From NCBI GenBank assembly GCA_950022655.1, contig OX465592.1, forward strand, positions 4,857,544 to 4,921,543: DNA of 64,000 nt. Direction: 5' to 3'. The notes under the pieces were generated by a model, which was not told where the DNA came from, did no database searches, and saw only the letters and a list, made by a program, of their open reading frames with translations. The stretch comes from Alentia gelatinosa (Eukaryota > Annelida > Polychaeta > Phyllodocida > Polynoidae). Of this stretch, positions 32,408-43,506 are shown piece after piece. Each line of letters begins with the position of its first letter. Position 1 is the stretch's first letter. The position numbers and the translations under genes are program-made.

Positions 32408-32620
32408 AAATCCAATTCACATTTACCGATTTCGGAACATTGATGTACCTTTGTCGACGACAAAGGAACGGTACTTTGTCTCTTGAACGGTACTTTAACC
32501 CTTGCCTAGCTGCCACCACAGGGCTGACTCTGTTAGGATGCCTCGCCTGAGACAAATCACCGTTCCTTTCTGCACCTACTGACGAAATCAAAGCGAATTG
32601 ATTCAATGATGGCAGTTTGC
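32408..32620. mobile_element. Partial element M
   Basis: AATCCAATTCACATTTACCG, TTGATGTACCTTTGTCG, GGATGCCTCGCCTGAGAC match the M elements at 43507, 46091 and 47947. The right terminus is missing. Confidence 0.6.
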
Positions 32621-32765
32621 ATTTTACTACCAAATTCGGTCAGCGTCCGTCGCATTTTTGCAGTTCAGGTCAGTTTTTATGTACCACAGACGGGGAAACC
32701 ACTAACCGACTTTTGTACAGCGTGATAATTATCGGTGGGGTTTCATTCGGCAGGTGCATAAACCC

Positions 32766-33113
32766 CTGCCCCCACCAATGCCGATTCTGGTCCCGATAAG
32801 CCTTATGATTGACTTCCTGACACTGTACCAATTCTGTCGTGAGGTCAGCAAAAATCAATTTCTGAAATTCCATCTACGACACCTCACGATAGGCCGCGAT
32901 TGAAAATGCCAATCGTAGAGGTCCCGATTTTTGTAAGCCTGTCATAAAGTATCGTAGCCAATGGGAAGATATCATGGTCATCGAGTATGATCCACAGATT
33001 GGATCACGACAGAGGTCTACGATTCTGGGACCTCCCGATAGGCTACGATTTGGCCATTTCAAATCGTAGCCATCGGGAAGTATGTCGTAGACCATCGGCG
33101 TAGGTGGGGCAGG
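32766..33113. mobile_element. Motif-rich MITE, TCGTAG/CGATAG family, copy 2
   Basis: CTGCCCCCACC at the left and GGTGGGGCAG at the right are inverted ends; inner ends CCGATTCTGGTCCCGATA and CTACGATTTGGCCATTTC match 15715-16445 in reverse orientation. Dense ACGATT, TCGTAG and TCCCGATAGG words throughout. Confidence 0.7.
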
Positions 33114-33116
33114 GCT

Positions 33117-33564
33117 TTAGGGGGTGCGTCCACCAACCACGACAGGGCTGCGACAACGGCTTTCCGACAGGGTCCACGACAGCTCTCAATTGGAAGCCTT
33201 GTCGTAGCCTTGTCGTGGTTGGTGGACCACAGTTCCCGACAAGAGGCTACGACAAGGTCACGACAGGCTGCGACATGAAGCTTGTCGGGGGCCTGTCGGG
33301 GGCCTTCCGACAAGGTTACGACAAAATCGAACATGTTCGATTTTGGAGCCGTGTCGTGGCGTGTCGTGGCGTGTCGGGAGGTCGGGAGGTTGTCGCAGAG
33401 ATCTAGGATAGAATATTTAGGTGGAGCGTGCACTTCCCGACAGGCTGCGACAAGGGGTCACGACAGCCCCCCTTCTCACGACAAGGCTGCGACAAGGCTG
33501 CGATTGGAACTTTCTTGTCGGCGTGTGTCGCAGCCCTGTCGTGGTTGGTGGACGCACCCCCTTA
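33117..33564. mobile_element. Harbinger-like MITE with TTA duplication and CGACA-rich interior
   Basis: GGGGGTGCGTCCACCAACCA at 33120 is the exact inverse of TGGTTGGTGGACGCACCCCC ending 33561; the TIR match continues to 36 bp or more (ACGACAGGGCTGCGACA). TTA stands at 33117-33119 and 33562-33564, a 3-bp duplication of the PIF/Harbinger type. The interior repeats CGACAAGG, CGACAGG and GTCGTGG on both strands. It abuts the previous element. Confidence 0.8.
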
Positions 33565-34009
33565 CACTGGCATCTGAAAGTAGCGCGAGTCTGATTATCG
33601 CATCAAAGCGTGTCAGAACCTGGCATCTCCGTCTGTCTGTGAGAACCACGGGTACTGGTTTCACACCTCGCTCACCTCCCTCAGCCTGTTCTCACACCTA
33701 CCTGGCGCACCTCAAAGCAGGTGTTCACACCCGTCCACACTCAGCGTGAGACCTGCCAACCTCGGTGCACATCTGACGCCCAACCCACAGCCAAGTTAAT
33801 CAGTCACCTTGGGAGAGTTTAATAAGAAAAAGCAACAAAAAAGGATCTTGTTGTTTTTGTTGCGTTCTCCTGGTCAGTCTTCAGCGAAGACAGTCTTACA
33901 AGACGGTTCTGAATAAATCATTTACATATATGCTCATACTATACAATATATTTAAATAATAAGTATATGGAAATATATATACATATATTATTTTTATGAG
34001 ATACCAATT
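33565..34009. other. Unassigned
   Basis: No gene or repeat recognised; AT-rich after 33930. Confidence 0.4.
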
Positions 34010-34345
34010 TGAGATTGTCCTTGTGTTAAGAAATGTACTGTAAAATATGGTTTTCTTCAATCTCTCAAAAACTAGGATGGTGACCTTTGATTTTTGAATA
34101 ATAAATGTGTAGTACTTTACATTAACAATATTCAGTGAAAGTTTGAGAAAATGACATGAGTTTTACTATGTGAAAAGCATCTTCTCAGAATTAGCATATA
34201 AATATATATATATGATTATACAATTGTCATAATATTGATTTAATTCAAAAACTTTTACGGTGAATCGTTAAGTTAGATATGTGTTCTGGGAAATGACATG
34301 GGTTTTGTTTTTCCAGCCAAATTTCCCGATATGCCTTTAGCGTGA
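34010..34345. repeat. Interspersed repeat N, second copy
   Basis: Homologous to 17160-17555: TGGTTTTCTTCAATCTCTC, GTGAAAGTTTGAGAAAATGA, TTGTCATAATATTGATTTAA, ending CCCGATATGCCTTTAG. Confidence 0.6.
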
Positions 34346-34772
34346 ATATTGCTATGAACCTGACCTAATTCGAGTCAAACCCAGCGTAGGCTGCCATAAG
34401 TACCTGGCCATTGAACGACACAAAAGTGTTCAACATTTGTCGCTCGTCCGCCGCAACCCACAACAGAGGTCGGTGATAAATCTCCCGCGGACAATACGCA
34501 CCAGGTTCAGAGGAGATCTGAACAAGTCACTGCCACTTCCCGCTGGGATTGACTTCCCTCCTGTCCCTGCTTTATAAATGGCAGGGAAAGGTCAGAGTGT
34601 GGAGTGTACATAATGGATACCGACTCACTTCATAGGTCGCCTCTCAGACCTACGGCTGGGAGGGTGTTCTTGTACGAACACTGTCTTCAAACTGACCTGA
34701 GACCTATACCAAGGAATGTTACAGAACCTGCAGTGTAAACGCTTGGAGATTGTTGCTCACGTAGGAGAGTGA
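34346..34772. other. Unassigned
   Basis: GCCTCTCAGACCTACGGC and ACTGACCTGAGACCTA near 34640-34710. No gene. Confidence 0.35.
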
Positions 34773-35042
34773 GATAGGCTTAACATTGAGAACTCATTCT
34801 CCATGCCCCTACGAGTACTGCAGTCCGTTCTCCATGGTATATAGCCTGTGTGTTGTCCATTCTTTTAGGGTGTACAGGGGAGAGATAAATACAGAAAGCA
34901 ACTCGTTTTGGTCAAAGAAGTCATTCTCCAACTCGTTTGAATGCTACATGATATTCACTTGGCTGTCGCCTCGTTCATATCACACCGCATCAAACTCGTG
35001 GAGAATGACGACTTCAACCAAAACTTTTTGGTTTCTTCTTTA
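34773..35042 (+). mobile_element. Asymmetric-TIR element, family A, 5' truncated
   Basis: Begins inside the element at ATAGGCTTAACATTGAGAAC. The internal terminus is AGGGGAGAGATAAATACAG (34876), followed by the full hairpin with apex CTTGGCTGTCGCCTCG (34958-34974) and 3' end TTGGTTTCTTCTTTA. Confidence 0.7.
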
Positions 35043-35509
35043 ATATGTCACCTAGAGGTGAGAATGGTTACATAAAGACTTCCAGCTTGCTGCAAAAAAT
35101 CTAACCCTTCACCATACATGTACCAAGTATAAAGGCCTGGTCCAGTAGCCAGCCTTACCCACTACTGTCTGAGTACTGGCTAGGATCCTAAAAATAGAAA
35201 TGGCTTACTGATTAATTATTTCTTGTGATATTCTCTTACTTTCATTTGTCAAAATGATTGAGGTGTACCGCACTTTTCCATCATAAATGGAAATAACATG
35301 TGCTTCTAGTATATCAAGGAGAAGAAGAAAAGGTTGTGACACAAAATCCCTGCATTTCTTAGTTTGAGACATGAAAACAGCCCAACACCAAACCAGGCAC
35401 TAAGACTAAGATTCATACCAGGCTAAAAAAAACTACATAAAAAATTGGTGTCATGTAAGCGTATGGGTTTAGACGCCTGAGGAGGCCCCTCGTTCATTCA
35501 CTCTCACTC
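35043..35509. other. Unassigned
   Basis: No gene or repeat recognised. Confidence 0.4.
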
Positions 35510-37000
35510 TACACATCCTCTCTCTAACCTCATCAACATGTTGCTGTAGAGTACCCCATTAGTTGAGTACTGAGGCGTACGGGATTCGGGGTGTAGAATA
35601 AATGCATAAGTTAGACACTCGTTAGACACTCGTTAGACGCTCGTTAGACACTTGTTAGACACTCGCTCATTAACTCACACTCTACACATCGCACTTTCTA
35701 ACCTCATGAACATGTTGCTGTAGAGTACCTCGTTAGTTATGTCATTAGACAGTCGTTAGACACTTGCTCATTCAATCGGTCATTCACTCACTCATGAACT
35801 CGCTCATGAACTCGCTCATGAACTCGTTCATTCACTCACATTCTACTCATCACTCTCTCTAACTTCATCAACACGTTGCTGTAGAATACCCCGTTAGGTC
35901 TGTACTGAGATGTGCAGGGTTTGGGGTGTAGAAGACACGCATAAGTTAGACAGTGGTTAGACACTCGCTCATACACTCGCTCATTCTCTCACACTCTACA
36001 TCTCGCTCTCTCTAACCTCATCAACATGTTGCTATAGAATACCCCGTTAGATCTGTACTGAGGTGCGTGGGGTTTGGGGGTGTAGAAGACACGCATAAGT
36101 TAGACAGTCGTTAGACACTCGTTAGACGCTCGTTAGACACTCGTTAGACGCTCGTTAGACACTCGTTAGACGCTCGTTAGACACTAGCTCATTCACTGTC
36201 ACTCTATACATCGCTCTCTCTAACCTCATCAACATATTGCTATAGAATACCCCATTAGTTCTGTACCGGGTTCAGGGTGTAGAAGAAACGTTTAAGTTAG
36301 ACACTTGTTAGACACGTGTTATACACTCGTTAGACACTCTTTAGACAGTGGTTAGACAGTGGTTAGATACTCACTAGACACTCGCTCATTCACTCACACT
36401 GTACACATCACTCTCTCTAACCTCATAAATCCGTTGCTGTAGAATACCCCGTTAGATCTGTACCGAGGTGCGCGGAGTTCAGGGTGTAGAAGAAACACAT
36501 AAGTTAGACACTCGTTAAAGACTCGCTCATTCACTCTCACTCTACACATCGCTCTCTCTAACCTCATAAACATGTTGCTGTAGAATACCCCGTTAGATCT
36601 GTACCGAGTTGTGAGGGGTTCTGGGTGTAGAAGAAACACATGAGTTAGACACTCGCTCATACACTCGCTCATTCACTATCACTCTACACATCGCTCTCTC
36701 TAACCTCATCAACCCGTTGCTGTAGATTACATAAATTAGACACTCGTTAGACACTCGCTCATTCACTCACACTCTACTCATCGCTTTCTCTAACCTCATA
36801 AACCCGTTGCTGTAGAACACCCCATTAGATCTGTACTGAGGTGCGTCGGGTTTGGGGGTGTAGAAGACATGCATAAGTTAGACAGTAGTTAGACACTCGC
36901 TCATTCACATCGCTCTCTCTAACCTCATCAACCCGTTGCTGTAGCATACCCCGTTAGATCTGTACCGAGTTGTGAGGGGTTCTGGGTGTAGAAGACGTAG
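35510..37000. repeat. Long degenerate repeat with nested 11-bp runs
   Basis: CTCTAACCTCATCAACATG recurs ten times (about 35521, 35697, 35859, 36010, 36216, 36413, 36555, 36697, 36790, 36917), giving units of about 90-205 bp. Each also holds GTTGCTGTAGAATACCCC and a variable run of the 11-bp word GTTAGACACTC. Unit length differs mainly by the length of the inner 11-bp run. Confidence 0.9.
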
Positions 37001-37194
37001 ACCTGGCGCTTTGATCTGATCGCTGAAGGCCTTCATTATCTCAGACGTGAAGACGGGAGGCGGCGGAGCTACTGAGGTGAGAGACAAAGGGTGGTCGCGT
37101 TTACACTGGCCGCCAGAGCTACACTACGTTAGCCCTGCTTTTGGGTTAGATAGTGACCACCTTCACCCACTACCTGTAAATACAAGGAGCTACT

Positions 37195-37408
37195 GATATT
37201 TGTACATCATTGATGAAAGAGCGTGCAATGATAAATGGATAACAATTGAAAGGTTAACTTACATTCAGTCTAGGTTTTCTCTAACCGAATTGAACCCAGT
37301 CAACCTGCCATTTCTGCAACCGCCTGAGTCTAGGATCCAAATATATCAAGGTCAAGCACCAGTGGGTCAATCAGGTATTTCGGTGTCTAGTGATTGGTCA
37401 TGGTCAGC
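37195..37408. repeat. Local duplication, left copy
   Basis: Matches 37580-37799: GTCTAGGATCCAAATATATC and GTGATTGGTCATGGTCAG are shared, with diverged sequence in between. Confidence 0.7.
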
Positions 37409-37457
37409 TGAGCATGCCTCTAAGATCCTGAGACACTAGCACACTGCTCCTTTCCCA

Positions 37458-37515
37458 ATATCACAGTGAGTAGCACGCAGATAGTGAAGGGATAGTTTTC
37501 TGGCAGTACTCAGGA
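37458..37515. repeat. Dispersed partial unit of the 121-bp repeat
   Basis: ATCACAGTGAGTAGCACGCA then GATAGTGAAGGGATAG, matching the arrayed unit at 18040-18690. Confidence 0.6.
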
Positions 37516-37579
37516 AGTGTATATATGTGACCACTCTAACCTGTAGGTGATATATAGCGCATGCAAGCACGCTCTAACT

Positions 37580-37799
37580 AGGAGCTAATAGTATGTTCAT
37601 CATTGATGAATGAGGTGAAATGATAAAAGAATAAAAATTGAAAGGTTTGTGTTACAATCAGTGTATGGGTCGTTTTCTGTAACCCTCTTGCACCAAGTCA
37701 ACTTGCCATTTTTTCAACTGCCTGGGTCTAGGATCCAAATATATCAAGCACCAGTACGTCAATCAGGTATTTCGGTCTTGAGTGATTGGTCATGGTCAG
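37580..37799. repeat. Local duplication, right copy
   Basis: Second copy of 37195-37408. It is cut at GGTCATGGTCAG by the CACTA-like fragment that starts at 37800. Confidence 0.7.
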
Positions 37800-38027
37800 G
37801 GGGAGGGTTTCCCACTGAGAACACCTGTACTGCTACCAACACAAACGCGCGGGAGGCGGCGGGGGGAGAGGATATTTCCTCTCATATACGCCGGGTGGGA
37901 AATAGAGCCAAGACGCGTCCGTATATAAACCCTGGGCGTACATATATGAAAACAAGTCAATATTCAGCCAATACATGCACCTCCACGATGGCATATATAT
38001 GAATAAAATGGTGGTTTTCGCACAGTG
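37800..38027. mobile_element. CACTA-like MITE, left-truncated copy
   Basis: About 225 bp matching 8178-8408 (GGGAGGGTTTCCCACTGAG, CATATACGCCGGGTG, AATAAAATGGTGGTTTTCG) and ending in CACAGTG. The left third, including the left TIR, is absent. Confidence 0.75.
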
Positions 38028-38084
38028 AGTGAATACTGGACGTATGAGTAAATTGGTCCCCATACACAACTCGCCCTAAACTCT

Positions 38085-38910
38085 GCTAAGCTCTCAGCTG
38101 TACAGTGAAAAAACACTACATTCCGACACCCGACCAGCCCTAAACTCTGCTAAACTATCCGCTGTACAATAAAAACAGGACAAATGTAGGGTGGGTAACT
38201 AGGTGCCCACACCCGACCAGCCCTAAACTGTGCTAAACTATCCGCTGTACAATAAAAACAGGACAAATGTAGGGTGGGTAACTAGGTGCCCACACCCGAC
38301 CAGCCCTAAACTGTGCTAAACTATCCGCTGTACAATAAAAACAGGACAAATGTAGGGTGGGTAACTAGGTGCCCACACCCGACCAGCCCTAAACTGTGCT
38401 AAACTATCCGCTGTACAATAAAAACAGGACAAATGTAGGGTGGGTAACTAGGTGCCCACACCCGACCAGCCCTAAACTGTGCTAAACTATCCACTGTACA
38501 ATAAAAACAGGACAAATGTAGGGTGGGTAACTAGGTGCCCACACCCGACCAGCCCTAAACTGTGCTAAACTATCCGCTGTACAATAAAAACAGGACAAAT
38601 GTAGGGTGGGTAACTAGGTGCCCACACCCGACCAGCCCTAAACTCTGCTAAACTATCCGCTGTACAATAAAAACAGGACAAATGTAGGGTGGGTAACTAG
38701 GTGCCCACACCCGACCAGCCCTAAACTGTGCTAAACTATCCGCTGTACAATAAAAACAGGACAAATGTAGGGTGGGTAACTAGGTGCCCACACCCGACCA
38801 CCCTAAACTGTGCTAAGCTCTCCGCTGTACAATAAAAACAGGACAAATGTAGGGTGGGTAACTATGTGCCCACACCCGAGCAGCCCTAAACTGTGCTAAG
38901 CTCTCCGCTG
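38085..38910. repeat. 83-bp tandem repeat, about 10 copies
   Basis: Unit with CTAAACTATCCGCTGTACAA, TAAAAACAGGACAAATGTAG and GGTGGGTAACTAGGTGCCCA. Copies are nearly identical, implying recent expansion or gene conversion. Confidence 0.97.
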
Positions 38911-38999
38911 GCTTCAATTCCTCCCTTTCCCGCCCGCCACACCCCCTAGCGGCGACCCGCCTAACTATCCAGATTGACAATCAGTTTGTGGCAGCGCCC

Positions 39000-39036
39000 C
39001 CTGGCCGCCGCTTAATGCGCCATTAAGATGGCGGCG
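39000..39036. other. Hairpin with YY1-type motif beside 11-bp array
   Basis: GCCGCCGCTTAATG and CATTAAGATGGCGGC form an inverted repeat; AAGATGGCGGC (39025-39035) is the classic YY1 core. Whether it is functional is unknown. Confidence 0.35.
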
Positions 39037-39049
39037 ACGCCATTTGAAC

Positions 39050-39715
39050 GCCGGCGTTCGGGTAGCGTTCGTGCGGCGTCCAGGCAGCGTTTGGGCAGCG
39101 TTTGGGCAGCGTTTAGGTGGCGTCCTTGCAGCGTTTGGGCAGCGATTGGGGCACGTTCAGACAGCATTCGGGCAGCATTCGGGCAGCATTCGGGCAGCAT
39201 TCGGGCGGTGTCCAGGCAGCGTTCTGGCGGTGCTCAGGCAGCGTTCGAGTAGCGTTCAGGCAGTGTTCGGGCAGTGTTTGTGCGGCGTTCGGTAAGCTTT
39301 CGGGCAGCGTTCGGGCAGCGTTCAGGCAGCGTTCAGGGAGCATTCAGGCAGCGTTCGGGTGGCTTTCGGGCTGCGTTCGGGCTGAGTTGGGGTGGTGTCC
39401 TTGCAGCATTCGGGCAGCGATCGGGCAGTGTTCGGGAAGCGTTCGGGCTGTGTTTGGGCAGGGTTGGGGCAGCATTCGAATCACATTCGGGTAGTGTTTG
39501 GGCAGCATTTGAGCAGCTTTTGGGTGGCGTCCTTGCAGCGATCGGGTCACATTCGGGCAGCATTCGGGCAGCATTCTTGTGGCATTCGGGCAGCGTTTGC
39601 GCAGCGTTCGGGCAGCGTTCAGGCAGTGTTCGGGGCTAATTCGGACAGAATTCGGGCAGCGTTCGGGTAGCGTCCTTGCAGCGTTCGCACCGCGTTCGGG
39701 TGGCGTTCGTCCCGC
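39050..39715. repeat. 11-bp GC-rich array, about 60 copies
   Basis: Unit ATTCGGGCAGC / GTTCGGGCAGC with GTCCTTGCAGCG variants returning at irregular distances (39120, 39398, 39528, 39668). Ala/Arg/Ser-rich open frames on both strands are shadows. Confidence 0.94.
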
Positions 39716-40078
39716 AGGGCGTTAACTCACTCACATTAAGGTGAGACTAGCATTGGCCCACGGTCCAGCAAGACAAACTAGTATCGGCGGGAATCCGCTT
39801 CCAGCTCTGCAATGCCAAATGAGGGCGGGGTGAGAGACTGATTTGTGTTGAGTAATTGTGCTATTTTGTATCTGACGGCGGTTTCATGCACTGCGCCCCG
39901 TATTCACCTGGAAGGTGATACGTGACTCTGTCGTTGATAATGACGGCGACTCGTGCTCGTGACTGAACAGTCACTGGTGGTGTTCATGTCACGGTCATGG
40001 TGGCCTCAGCTGAACCCGACTGGACCGACTCCACAGAGAGACACAGTGCGGAGCAGAGACAGTGATAGAGAGTGGCAC
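39716..40078. other. Unassigned
   Basis: No recognisable repeat; sequence leads into the LINE remnant. Confidence 0.35.
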
Positions 40079-40261
40079 TGTCTCAGGTCTCATGATCAAC
40101 ATTTATTTAAAATGATTAGGCCACGTAGTGAATTCTTTAAAAAGTCACCCTCTTATAGAGGCAAGTCGGGCTGGAATAAGTTACCAGAAGATATTAAGTC
40201 GGCGCCTTGTAAAGCTATTTTCAAGCGAGGTATGAAAAAGCATACTTATGTGAATAATTGA
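40079..40261 (+). pseudogene. LINE reverse transcriptase C-terminal remnant
   Basis: About 60 residues in frame to a stop at 40259-40261 carry the hallmark tail of non-LTR retrotransposon ORF2 proteins: LRSHDQHLF, then a basic stretch, FFKKSPSYRG, GWNKLPEDIKSA and IFKRGMKKH. In CR1/L2/RTE-like elements the order is RS...R...SYRG..WN.LP..IK.A.....FK..LK.H, which fits. There is no upstream reverse transcriptase domain in the window, so this is a 5'-truncated dead copy. The clade is not determined; the 3' end is not clear because no poly-A or simple repeat tail follows closely. Confidence 0.7.
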
Positions 40262-40551
40262 ATTTCTGACTTAGTGATTCTCTGACAAGTTGCAGTGACC
40301 ACTACTATATTGTTTTCACTTTATAGTACGCCCAAATCATCCATTGTACTGCTAGTCTCCACATATCATGGTGTATGATATTCACTCATGTTATTACCTT
40401 GGACCCTTTTGTGAACCTCATACCACACATCCATTACCATCCCTCATCTGTTCATTCTGCAACTGGAGGCGATGAACCGTGAGCCCAGTGCGCTTGCCGT
40501 ATGCCACATACCACACCTGTCATCTGCTGTATGCCAAATCCCAGACTTAAT

Positions 40552-40880
40552 ACACGGAAACAGAGTTTGCCATATATGGTCATATGCAAAGTGGTTTGGC
40601 ACTTGAAAAGGGAGCGTAAACGAACTTTGAAAGTATATCTGTTTAAATATTGGCAAACCCACTTTGTATCCATCCCATAAAGTTTTATACAGTGCCGTAG
40701 GGACTTGCATATCCCAGTCCATGAGCTCAGCATTTTTATCCCATTTAATGAGTTACAAATGCTGCAGGCTGAGGTGTGGCGTTAGATGCAGCGCAGCCTT
40801 GGTGGACATTTTTGCATTGATATACTTCCATAATCAGTTTTTTTACGCTCCCTAAAATGAAACCCTGTTTTCGTGTATGA
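40552..40880. mobile_element. Inverted-repeat element, possible MITE
   Basis: TACACGGAAACAGAGTTT on the left against AACCCTGTTTTCGTGTA on the right, with a nested pair AGGGAGCGTAAAC / TTTTTTTACGCTCCCT. No coding capacity. Boundaries are approximate. Confidence 0.45.
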
Positions 40881-40895
40881 ATGCCACATGCCATT

Positions 40896-40930
40896 TATCT
40901 CACTCCTGGTATTTCTGTCACATAAACTTG
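40896..40930 (+). mobile_element. Family A 5' end, fragment
   Basis: TATCTCACTCCTGGTATTTC and then CATAAACTT match the first 35 bp of family A. Confidence 0.5.
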
Positions 40931-41809
40931 CATACAGTTAGTCCACAATGTCCAAAAAAAGTATTAGACAATGTCACTAACCTTCCGTAAGAAATAAAGC
41001 AATGACACTTTAAGACGAGTAAGGGATACAGAGAACCTATAATCGCTCCAAATATGAAGAAACTTGGCCGCTCCAATCAGCTGATATTTGACATCAACTG
41101 TGACATGCGTTTTGAAACCCGACAAAATTTGCACTGTTGGTGCCGCTGTTGATGTCTGTCTAGGCCTATTGTCACTAAACTACTGAAACAGGTCCCTAGG
41201 CTTGAAATCCCAAGATTGTGGGTTAACACTGCAGCCACTCTTCTCCATCATCCCCAGCAGTGGTAGACTTACTGCTATATCAAAGGCCAATCCTTCTCAT
41301 ACCATGTCTGGTGTGATGTGGTAAGTAAAAGAAATTTCACCTCAAAAAATGTAAAGAACCTTGAGAAAGTCTGGTAAGAACCTGTAATGGTGAACTGGCC
41401 CTTAAATCCAACCAACAAACCAACCAACCTCCCCACTTCAAATCAGCTCAGATGATGTCGCACCATTCGTGGTCCTCTCCACTTTCCTGCTTCTAGTTTT
41501 CACGCTTTTCTCAAATTTTTTTCTCGGAAAACCAGGGAATTTCGTTGGGATAATTCAGTGTAGTGGCTGAGACTATTGAATTAAAACTATGATAACTTTT
41601 ACATCGCGATGCCGTTTAGTAAATTAATTTGTGGCTCTGGGGTAAAAAAGCAGTGCAGTAACAAGTTCTTGGTTTTGGAATAAGATTGACGTAAAAGCTT
41701 ATTGGATTTTGAACTAATGTGGTGTCAGAGCTGCTGACAAAATGCGTCCACCATGATTGTCAACATGACTGAGTGCGTTCAGGGAAAAGTCTGAGTTTAC
41801 TCCTTTATG
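40931..41809. other. Unassigned
   Basis: No gene or repeat recognised. Confidence 0.4.
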
Positions 41810-42260
41810 GCAGTCAATGCCATATGGCATTCCAATGTATATGACCAGAGACTGCCATATGGCATTCCCATGACTATGACCAGAGAATGCCATATGACAT
41901 TATTGTGGCTACAATCAGGGAATGCCATATAGGATTCCACAGATATGACCAGAAAATGCCATATGGCATTCTCATGGAAAAGATTATAGAATGCCATATG
42001 ACATTCCCATTGATAAGCTCAGAGAATGCCATATAGCATTATTGTGGATACGACCAGAGAATGCCATATGGTATTCTTGTGGATAAGTTCAGAGAATGCC
42101 ATATGGCACTCTTGTGGATACGATCGGAGAATGCCATATAGGATTCCCGTATACACAACCAGAGAATGCCATATGGCATAACTATGGATCCGATCAGAGA
42201 ATGCCATATGGCATTCCTATGGATACGATCAAAGAGTGCCATATACCATGATAATGCCAT
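41810..42260. repeat. 35-bp array of 18-bp palindromes, about 13 copies
   Basis: Each unit centres on GAATGCCATATGGCATTC, a perfect 18-bp palindrome in the best copies, joined by about 17 bp (GTGGATACGACCAGA type). Starts at 41885, 41920 and 41955. Confidence 0.9.
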
Positions 42261-42707
42261 CTGACGTACCCCATGGGTATGGGAGGACAATGCTGTCTTT
42301 GTTTCTCTGCGGCTTTTCGAAAAATGATCACAGAATTATAAAAAGTTCACAGGGCTTGGTGCTTCCAGTAATTCTGTAGAATATCAAGAAAATCAGATGA
42401 AGAATTGTGAATTACTGGTACTTTTAAATCTGTAAATATTCTAACAACAAATACCACAGAAGGCGGCCATACAAAGGTCACAATTGGTTATGCTGCCTGA
42501 CGTATCATATGTAAATAATTGAATGATGTGCGACTGTTGCAGAATGCAGAATGCTGTATTTGATGTCGAAGGTTGCTCTAGACGGCTAGAATAGGTACAG
42601 ATGAAAGTTGCAAATGTGTAGTGGGCTAGAAAGTTCAAAATGAAATGACTTGTTCAAGAAATGTCGATAGTAGGCCTACCTCTCAATATTAAGGAACGTG
42701 AGGAACG

Positions 42708-43425
42708 TATCCTGCTGAGATTCATGTACTTCACAAGATGTTTGTCTCAGACAAACACCCTGTGAAGTACATGAATCTCAGCAGGATCTGTCTCAGACAA
42801 ACACCCTGTGAGGTACATGAATCTCAGCAGGATTTGTCTCAGACAAGCATCCTGTGAGATACATGAATCTCAGCAGGATTTGTCTCAGACAAACTTCCTG
42901 TGAGGTATATGATTCTCCGGAGGATTTGTCTCAGACAAACACCGTGTGAGGTACATGAATCTCAGCAGGATTTGTCTCAGACAAGCATCCTGTGAGATAC
43001 ATGAATCTCAGCAGGATTTGTCTCAGACAAACATCCTGTGAGGTACATGAATCTCAGCAGGATTTGTCTCAGACAAACATCCTGTGAGATACATGAATCT
43101 CAGCAGGATTTGTCTCAGACAAACAACCTGTGAGGTACATGAATCTCAGCAGGATTTGTCTCAGACAAACATCCTGTGAGGTATATGATTCTCAGCAGGA
43201 TTTGTCTCAGACAAACATCCTGTGAGGTACATGAATCTCAGCAGGATTTGTCTCAGACAAGCATCCTGTGAGATACATGAATCTCAGCAGGATTTGTCTC
43301 AGACAAACATCCTGTGAGGTATATGATTCTCAGCAGGATTTGTCTCAGACAAACATCCTGTGAGATACATGAATCTCAGCAGGATTTGTCTCAGACAAAC
43401 AACCTGTGAGGTACATGAATGTTGT
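42708..43425. repeat. 46-bp array with a mirrored first unit
   Basis: Unit GATTTGTCTCAGACAAACAT, CCTGTGAGGTACATGAATCT, CAGCAG (46 bp; starts 42831 and 42877). Every unit contains TTTGTCTCAGACAAA, a 7-bp stem with one loop base. The first unit is inverted: TCCTGCTGAGATTCATGTAC on the left pairs with GTACATGAATCTCAGCAGGA on the right, making an almost 80-bp hairpin at 42708-42787. Confidence 0.93.
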
Positions 43426-43506
43426 ATTCAGTAATGTGTGAGGTAAAACTTATTGAGCACTACCTTCTCGTACCTAATGTCGGCGACATATTGAAGTTGC
43501 GTTGTT

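Noticed and set aside
42708..43425. CRISPR array
   Set aside because: Units are head-to-tail 46-bp repeats without unique spacers, in a eukaryotic-type region.
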